Shown here piece by piece: positions 59,933 through 64,000 of a stretch of 64,000 bases of DNA. Origin of the DNA: Oscillospiraceae bacterium (GTDB lineage Bacteria > Bacillota > Clostridia > Oscillospirales > Oscillospiraceae); the NCBI GenBank assembly GCA_017469115.1, contig JAFUGY010000014.1, positions 1 to 64,000 of the forward strand, read 5' to 3'. The position numbers and the translations under genes are program-made. How positions within the stretch are numbered: the first letter of the stretch is position 1; the number at the start of each line of letters is the position of its first letter. The notes beneath the pieces are model-generated. The model had not been told where the DNA came from. It was given only the letters and a program-made list of their open reading frames with translations, and did no database searches.

Positions 59933-60985
59933 TCAGTAAAGCGACGTATCCGATGCCTTGCGTGCAATCGTGTTTGCTCCGATAACCAGCAGCATCCCGA
60001 TCACATTGTTCATCATTTCAGCAGCTGAGGCAATGCCTTTCGCCGCGCCTTCCAGGCCGTAGCGGTTTGCAAAGGTCGAAACCACATCTGCCGTTACAAA
60101 CGTGTTGGAATTGTAAAGCAAGAGGACCTTTTCATAACCGATGTTCAACAGAGAGCCGATTCTGGTGATCAGCATAATCACAATAGTGGAAAGGATGCTC
60201 GGCAGTACCACATAGCGCATCTGAGCCCATTTCCCTGCACCGTCAATCTGTGCCGCTTCGTAGCTTGTCGGCGAGATGGCAATAATTGCTGCAAAGAACA
60301 CAATGCTGTCATATCCGGCACTCTCCCAGATTCCGCTGATAATATAAATCGCGCGGAAGAACCCAGGCTGATTCAAAAGTCCGGCGTTTGCAACCTCTCT
60401 CGGCACAAGCCCGAGTGCAGCCAGCGCCTGTGACACAATGCCCATGTTCGATGTCTGTGCGCCTTGTTTAACCAGCATCATGACAAGGGACGTCATAACG
60501 ACGGTAGACATGAATTTTGGCAAATAGGTCAGCACCTGGTATATGCTTCTTGCAATGTTCGACCGCACTTCGTTAAAGAACAGAGCCAGAATAATCGGCA
60601 TGGGGAATCCGAAGCAGAGCCCGTAAAAGCTCAGCACAAACGTATTGCGCAGTGCCCGCCAGAACTCAATCGAAAGCGTGTCTTTTCCGCTGAGCAGCAA
60701 CTTGAAATTGTAGAACCCTGAAAACAGCTGCTGCGAGACCGGCAGCACGTTGTCTGCCACCTTAAAGCATCCCAGCAGTTCATACATCGGGAAGTACCGC
60801 CAGAACAGGAAGACGAGCAACATCGGCAGCAGCATCAGATACAACCGCCAGTCTTTCACGATGGTGCGTCCGACATGCAGCCAGTAATGCTTTTCTACGT
60901 CATCACGCACTGCCTGTTCCGGGCTTTCATGATAAGTTTTTGTGGCTTCATCGTAAACGAGGAAGTCAGCCGCATTTGCTTTCAT
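59933..60985 (-). CDS. Carbohydrate ABC transporter permease, LplB/YteP-like
   Basis: Second permease, 350 residues, six helices after a cytoplasmic N-terminus of about 45 residues. EAA loop EAAQIDGAGKWAQMRYVVLP; N-terminal region WRLYLMLLPMLLVFLFWRYFPMYELLG is typical of LplB. ATG at 60985 shares a base with the upstream TGA, with GGGAGGA upstream. Pairs with the LplC-like protein. Confidence 0.9.
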   Translation of the reverse strand: MKANAADFLVYDEATKTYHESPEQAVRDDVEKHYWLHVGRTIVKDWRLYLMLLPMLLVFLFWRYFPMYELLGCFKVADNVLPVSQQLFSGFYNFKLLLSGKDTLSIEFWRALRNTFVLSFYGLCFGFPMPIILALFFNEVRSNIARSIYQVLTYLPKFMSTVVMTSLVMMLVKQGAQTSNMGIVSQALAALGLVPREVANAGLLNQPGFFRAIYIISGIWESAGYDSIVFFAAIIAISPTSYEAAQIDGAGKWAQMRYVVLPSILSTIVIMLITRIGSLLNIGYEKVLLLYNSNTFVTADVVSTFANRYGLEGAAKGIASAAEMMNNVIGMLLVIGANTIARKASDTSLY

Positions 60986-61572
60986 CAAAATCCTCCCTTT
61001 TCTCTCTCCATTTGTTCATGCACTCGGAGAAGATACGATTTCTGGTCCTCGAATACACCGTCGAGGCGGCTGGCAATCCACACGATTACCATCGTAAACA
61101 CATCCGAAAGAGCATCCGTCGTAAAAAAATTCCAACAGGTTTTCACCGAAGCGCCGAATACCAGTGCCACTGCTCCTCTTCCGAGCTGCATCAGCAACTG
61201 TACACTCAGCGCAAACAGCAGTGTCATCAGCTTCTCTTCTCTGATTCTGTTCTTCCCGCAAAGCCTCAAAAGCAGCAATGCGCCTAAAGCAGCTTCGTTC
61301 CCGATCATGTAAATCAGAAACTGTCTGCCGGTCCCTCCGCCCGCAAGGCAGAAAATCAATCCGCCTGCCATCGCATGAATTCCCGCCCAGCCGTTCCATC
61401 GCATCATCACGATGGCCGTGACGGCTGCCGTAACCGATGCTGTATATAGCTGTCCCGGAAACCATTTTCTTCCTGCTACCACAATCAGTGTCTCGCTGAC
61501 GGCAAGCATGATACAGAACAGAAACAGGTCCAAATTCCGGTATTGCTGAAAACTCATTTGCCTCTGTTTCAT
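60985..61572 (-). CDS. Six-helix membrane protein, first gene of the pectin operon
   Basis: Not firmly recognised. 195 residues with about six hydrophobic segments and a basic C-terminal tail; the arrangement recalls YesL-type or ECF-like small membrane proteins often found first in oligosaccharide operons, but no diagnostic motif is visible. I prefer ATG 61572 (GGGGAG four bases upstream); ATG 61590 would leave a leader of only about nine bases. The stop is fused with the LplB-like start (TGATG). Confidence 0.65.
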   Translation of the reverse strand: MKQRQMSFQQYRNLDLFLFCIMLAVSETLIVVAGRKWFPGQLYTASVTAAVTAIVMMRWNGWAGIHAMAGGLIFCLAGGGTGRQFLIYMIGNEAALGALLLLRLCGKNRIREEKLMTLLFALSVQLLMQLGRGAVALVFGASVKTCWNFFTTDALSDVFTMVIVWIASRLDGVFEDQKSYLLRVHEQMEREKGGF

Positions 61573-61591
61573 CCGGCTCCCCTGCTTCATC

Positions 61592-61634
61592 AATAGTTCA
61601 TAAATAGTTTAAAATGATATACTCCAAAAGTCAA
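61592..61634 (-). promoter_or_regulatory. Promoter of the 16-gene pectin operon
   Basis: Reading leftward: TTGACT (61634-61629), a 17-base spacer and TAAACT (61611-61606). AACTATT occurs twice 11 bases apart (61609-61603 and 61598-61592) over the -10 box and start point, a possible operator. No regulator gene lies in the operon. Confidence 0.7.
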
Positions 61635-61668
61635 GAAAAAAAGCAAAGTTGCACAAAAAATTTAACCG

Positions 61669-61697
61669 TTGATTTCTTTCTCCTCTTTTGCTATAAC
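61669..61697 (+). promoter_or_regulatory. Candidate promoter of the pectinesterase gene
   Basis: TTGATT (61669-61674), a 17-base spacer and TATAAC (61692-61697). It would give a leader of about 147 bases that contains repeat copy 2. Confidence 0.5.
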
Positions 61698-61762
61698 ATA
61701 TCAGGAATTATTAAGAGTTACTGAACTCATTTATTTCATTAAGCTCGCAACAGAGCACCAAA

Positions 61763-61803
61763 ATCGAGGTTAAGTGTTGTCCCGCGAGCAGCTTGTAATG
61801 CAC
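61763..61803 (+). repeat. Copy 2 of the 41-base repeat at the border of the pectin locus
   Basis: About 33 of 41 bases match copy 1 at 44571-44611, in the same orientation. Most differences are transitions. Located in the presumed leader of the pectinesterase gene. Confidence 0.65.
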
Positions 61804-61850
61804 TCATTACGACGTAAAACAATCTTTCCATATGAAAGCTGGTACAGTAT

Positions 61851-62720
61851 ATGCGTGAAATTCTAACTGCCCACCCGGGAGACTCCCTCCAGCACCTGTT
61901 TGATTCGGCACCCGCCGGTGCCGAAATCCGTTTTCCTGCCGGTATCTGGCGTGAAAAAGCAGTAATCCGTACCCCCGGCCTGCACCTTGTCGGCTCCGGC
62001 CGGGAGGAGACAGTTTTTGTCTTTGACGATTATGCTTTAAAAAAAGACAGTCTCGGCAGAGACTATAACACATTCCGTACCTGGACGCTTGCCGTCTGTG
62101 CCGACGGTGTTGTAATGGAGCATCTTTCGGTTGTGAATGATGCCCTCTCTCCCGAGAAAAAGGGACAGGAAGTAGCACTCAGTGTCTGCGGAGACGCGTT
62201 TCAAATGCATGACTGCACCCTCTCCTCCACACAGGATACGCTCTTCCTCGGCCCTCTTCCGCCGGATCTGATCGAACGCTATAATGGATTTCTTCCCGAT
62301 GAGCTTCGGCAGCCCGGACTGCTCCGTCAACACTTTTCTCGCTGTCACATTGAAGGCACGGTTGACTTTATTTTTGGCTGTGGGGAGGCCGTGTTTGATT
62401 CCTGTGAAATCCGTTCCCTTTGCGATGCTCGGGATATCGGGTATGCGGCAGCTCCCGCTCACAGCCTCTCGCAGGAAGAAGGATTTCTCTTCTCCCATTG
62501 TAACTTCACCTGTGCCGCGGGTGTCACTCCGGGCAGTATTTTCCTGGCAAGGCCCTGGCGTGACTATGGCTTATGCCGCTTTAAAGATTGCTCTTACGGC
62601 CCGCATATTGCTCCCGAAGGCTTTGATAAATGGAATGATACGCAGCGCGATCGTACCGCCCGCTTTTATGAGTCTCCTCCGACTCCCGGTCGAGTCAGCT
62701 GGGTCAACCGTCCGACATAA
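61851..62720 (+). CDS. Pectinesterase, CE8, cytoplasmic
   Basis: Removes methyl esters from galacturonate residues. The 289-residue beta-helix protein has the CE8 motifs STQDTLFLG, GTVDFIFGCGEAVF with the catalytic Asp, and FLARPWRDYG. There is no signal peptide, so it presumably acts on imported methylated oligomers, before GH28 and GH105. The ribosome binding site is weak, and an eight-codon upstream frame (61832-61858) overlaps the start. Divergent from the pectin operon; a terminator follows. Confidence 0.9.
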   Translation: MREILTAHPGDSLQHLFDSAPAGAEIRFPAGIWREKAVIRTPGLHLVGSGREETVFVFDDYALKKDSLGRDYNTFRTWTLAVCADGVVMEHLSVVNDALSPEKKGQEVALSVCGDAFQMHDCTLSSTQDTLFLGPLPPDLIERYNGFLPDELRQPGLLRQHFSRCHIEGTVDFIFGCGEAVFDSCEIRSLCDARDIGYAAAPAHSLSQEEGFLFSHCNFTCAAGVTPGSIFLARPWRDYGLCRFKDCSYGPHIAPEGFDKWNDTQRDRTARFYESPPTPGRVSWVNRPT

Positions 62721-62721
62721 C

Positions 62722-62778
62722 AAAAAGAAACGATGGTTTTGTCAAACTTCCCGTTTTGCAAAACCGTCGTTTCTTTTT
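62722..62778. terminator. Terminator after the pectinesterase gene
   Basis: Twenty-base arms, AAAAAGAAACGATGGTTTTG (62722-62741) with CAAAACCGTCGTTTCTTTTT (62759-62778), one T-G wobble. Serves both convergent genes. Confidence 0.88.
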
Positions 62779-62857
62779 TCAGCCTATCAAAATCTTCCAT
62801 CGCAGCGGTCTATTGGATTGCCGGCCCCGCGCGCCGACCGTGAGTGCTGATTTGTGA

Positions 62858-64000
62858 TTACTCATTGCTTATCAAATTCATATACTCATCGTAGGTACAT
62901 CTGCGATCAATCATCCCGTCTTCTGTCAGTTCGATAATTCTGTTGGCCACAGTTTGGGTCAATTGGTGGTCGTGGCAGGAGAAGATCACATTGTGTTTAA
63001 ATGCCTCCAGACCGTTATTCAGTGCCGCTATGCTCTCCAGGTCCAGATGGTTCGTCGGTTGATCGAGTACAAGAAAGTTGGCGCCGGAGAGCATCATTTT
63101 ACTGATCATACACCTCACACGCTCCCCGCCGGACAGCACCTTCACCGGCTTATACACATCGTCTCCCGAAAACAGCATTCTTCCCAGAAAAGTCCTCAAA
63201 TAACTTTCCCTCTTATCCGTGGAAAACTGTCTCATCCAGTCGATCAGATCTTCTTCCCTTCCGTCAAAGAAGCTGCTGTTATCTTTTGGGAAGTAAGCAT
63301 TCTCAATCGATGCTCCCCACTTCACGCTTCCGGTATCCGGCTCTTCCTCTCCCATCAGAATCCTGAACAACATCGTAACGGCAAGCTCATTTTTCCCGAT
63401 GATTGCAATCTTGTCCTCTTTCCCGACAATGAAGTTGATGTGATCCAGGAGTTTAACTCCGTCCACCGTTTTGGATACATCTGTCACAAAAAGCCGGTCT
63501 TTCCCCGGTTCCCTGTCTGCTTTGAAGCCCACCCAGGGATATCTTCTGCTGGAAGCCGGCAATTCCTCTACCGTAATTTTATCCAGCAGCTTTCTCCGGG
63601 AAGTTGCCTGCCTCGATTTGGACCGGTTTGCAGAAAAGCGTGCAATAAACATCTGCAGTTCGGCAATTTTCTGCTCTGCCTTTTTGTTCTGATCTTTCAC
63701 CAGCTTCTGGATCAACTGGCTTGATTCATACCAGAAGTCATAGTTTCCCACATAAAGCTTGATCTTCCCGTAGTCGATATCCACAATGTGCGTGCAGATG
63801 TTATTGAGAAAGTATCGGTCATGGCTGACTACCAACACGGTTCCCTCATAATCCATCAGGAAGTTCTCCAGCCAGACGACACTGTTCAGATCAAGATTGT
63901 TTGTCGGTTCATCCAGCAGAATAATATCCGGATGGCCGAAAAGGGCTTGGGCCAGCAACACCTTTACCTTCAGTCTCGGATCGATTTCTGCCATCATCAT
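62858..64000 (-). CDS. ABC-F family ATPase, C-terminal part (runs off the window)
   Basis: The visible 380 residues cover the end of the first ABC domain (Walker B IILLDEPTNNLD, switch SHDRYFLN), the interdomain linker rich in charged helices, and the second ABC domain. In the second domain the Walker A region reads IIGKNELAVTM, not GxxGxGKS, so it appears degenerate, while LSGGERVRC and VLDQPTNHLD (Gln for the catalytic Glu) follow. ABC-F proteins act on ribosomes (translation factors or antibiotic protection). The N-terminus lies beyond base 64000. Confidence 0.88.
   Translation of the reverse strand: MMMAEIDPRLKVKVLLAQALFGHPDIILLDEPTNNLDLNSVVWLENFLMDYEGTVLVVSHDRYFLNNICTHIVDIDYGKIKLYVGNYDFWYESSQLIQKLVKDQNKKAEQKIAELQMFIARFSANRSKSRQATSRRKLLDKITVEELPASSRRYPWVGFKADREPGKDRLFVTDVSKTVDGVKLLDHINFIVGKEDKIAIIGKNELAVTMLFRILMGEEEPDTGSVKWGASIENAYFPKDNSSFFDGREEDLIDWMRQFSTDKRESYLRTFLGRMLFSGDDVYKPVKVLSGGERVRCMISKMMLSGANFLVLDQPTNHLDLESIAALNNGLEAFKHNVIFSCHDHQLTQTVANRIIELTEDGMIDRRCTYDEYMNLISNE

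Noticed and set aside
44571..61803. Pectin locus as a transposon or ICE
   Set aside because: No transposase, integrase, relaxase or clean terminal inverted repeats were found; the bracketing repeats are only about 80 percent alike.

Overview
The window looks like chromosome of an anaerobic, plant-fibre-fermenting member of the Clostridia (Firmicutes). The basis is the consistent AGGAGG-type ribosome binding sites, TTGACA/TATAAT promoters with 17-base spacers, MsmX-type sugar ABC transporters, a complete pectin-oligomer and galacturonate pathway, an NSS transporter, a Fe-S aldo/keto reductase and Firmicute-type toxin-antitoxin loci. Genus and GC content were not computed. No rRNA, CRISPR array, prophage or intact insertion sequence was seen.

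Layout. 0-8.9 kb: housekeeping genes (coupled mtaB-serC-serA-alaX operon, divergent cysteine desulfurase, AI-2E-family permease, lysA). 9-13.3 kb: heterodimeric ABC exporter and a uracil-DNA-glycosylase-superfamily enzyme. 13.3-16.4 kb: copper locus csoR-copA with two operator palindromes and a fused, possibly separately translated, CopZ domain. 16.4-19.6 kb: NSS transporter, FucO-like dehydrogenase and a DUF1508 protein; the last two share a promoter design. 19.7-21.4 kb: an initiator-type tRNA gene followed by three toxin-antitoxin loci: a Fic pair with truncated toxin, a type III locus whose three-repeat pseudoknot RNA survives while its ToxN-like toxin is truncated, and an intact zeta-type kinase. 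21.5-25.6 kb: thioredoxin-DUF5684 fusion, Fe-S aldo/keto reductase, endonuclease IV and a WalJ-like hydrolase.

25.7-36.9 kb: one long minus-strand operon joins a 2-oxoacid/acetoin-type dehydrogenase complex (E2, E3, fused E1) to an RpiR regulator, class II aldolase, SDR, PHP-domain protein and SorE-like dehydrogenase. A lipoate ligase gene precedes it, and HexR-like palindromes overlap its promoter. 37-38.5 kb: an isolated RepA-like ATPase gene with repeated GGGGAGTGGT boxes upstream. 38.5-43.3 kb: rhamnose/AI-2-type sugar ABC importer. 43.4-44.5 kb: flippase-like membrane protein.

44.6-61.6 kb: a 16-gene minus-strand operon for pectin fragments. In order of transcription it encodes a membrane protein, two permeases, a large binding protein, two small polytopic proteins, an MsmX-like ATPase, two more polytopic proteins, GH28, GH105, a second MsmX-like ATPase, KduI, KduD, UxaB and UxaA. 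A divergent cytoplasmic pectinesterase lies at 61.9 kb. Related 41-base direct repeats lie at both ends. The products suggest import of methylated oligogalacturonides or rhamnogalacturonides and digestion inside the cell; UxaC, KdgK and KDPG aldolase are not in the window. The window ends inside an ABC-F ATPase gene.
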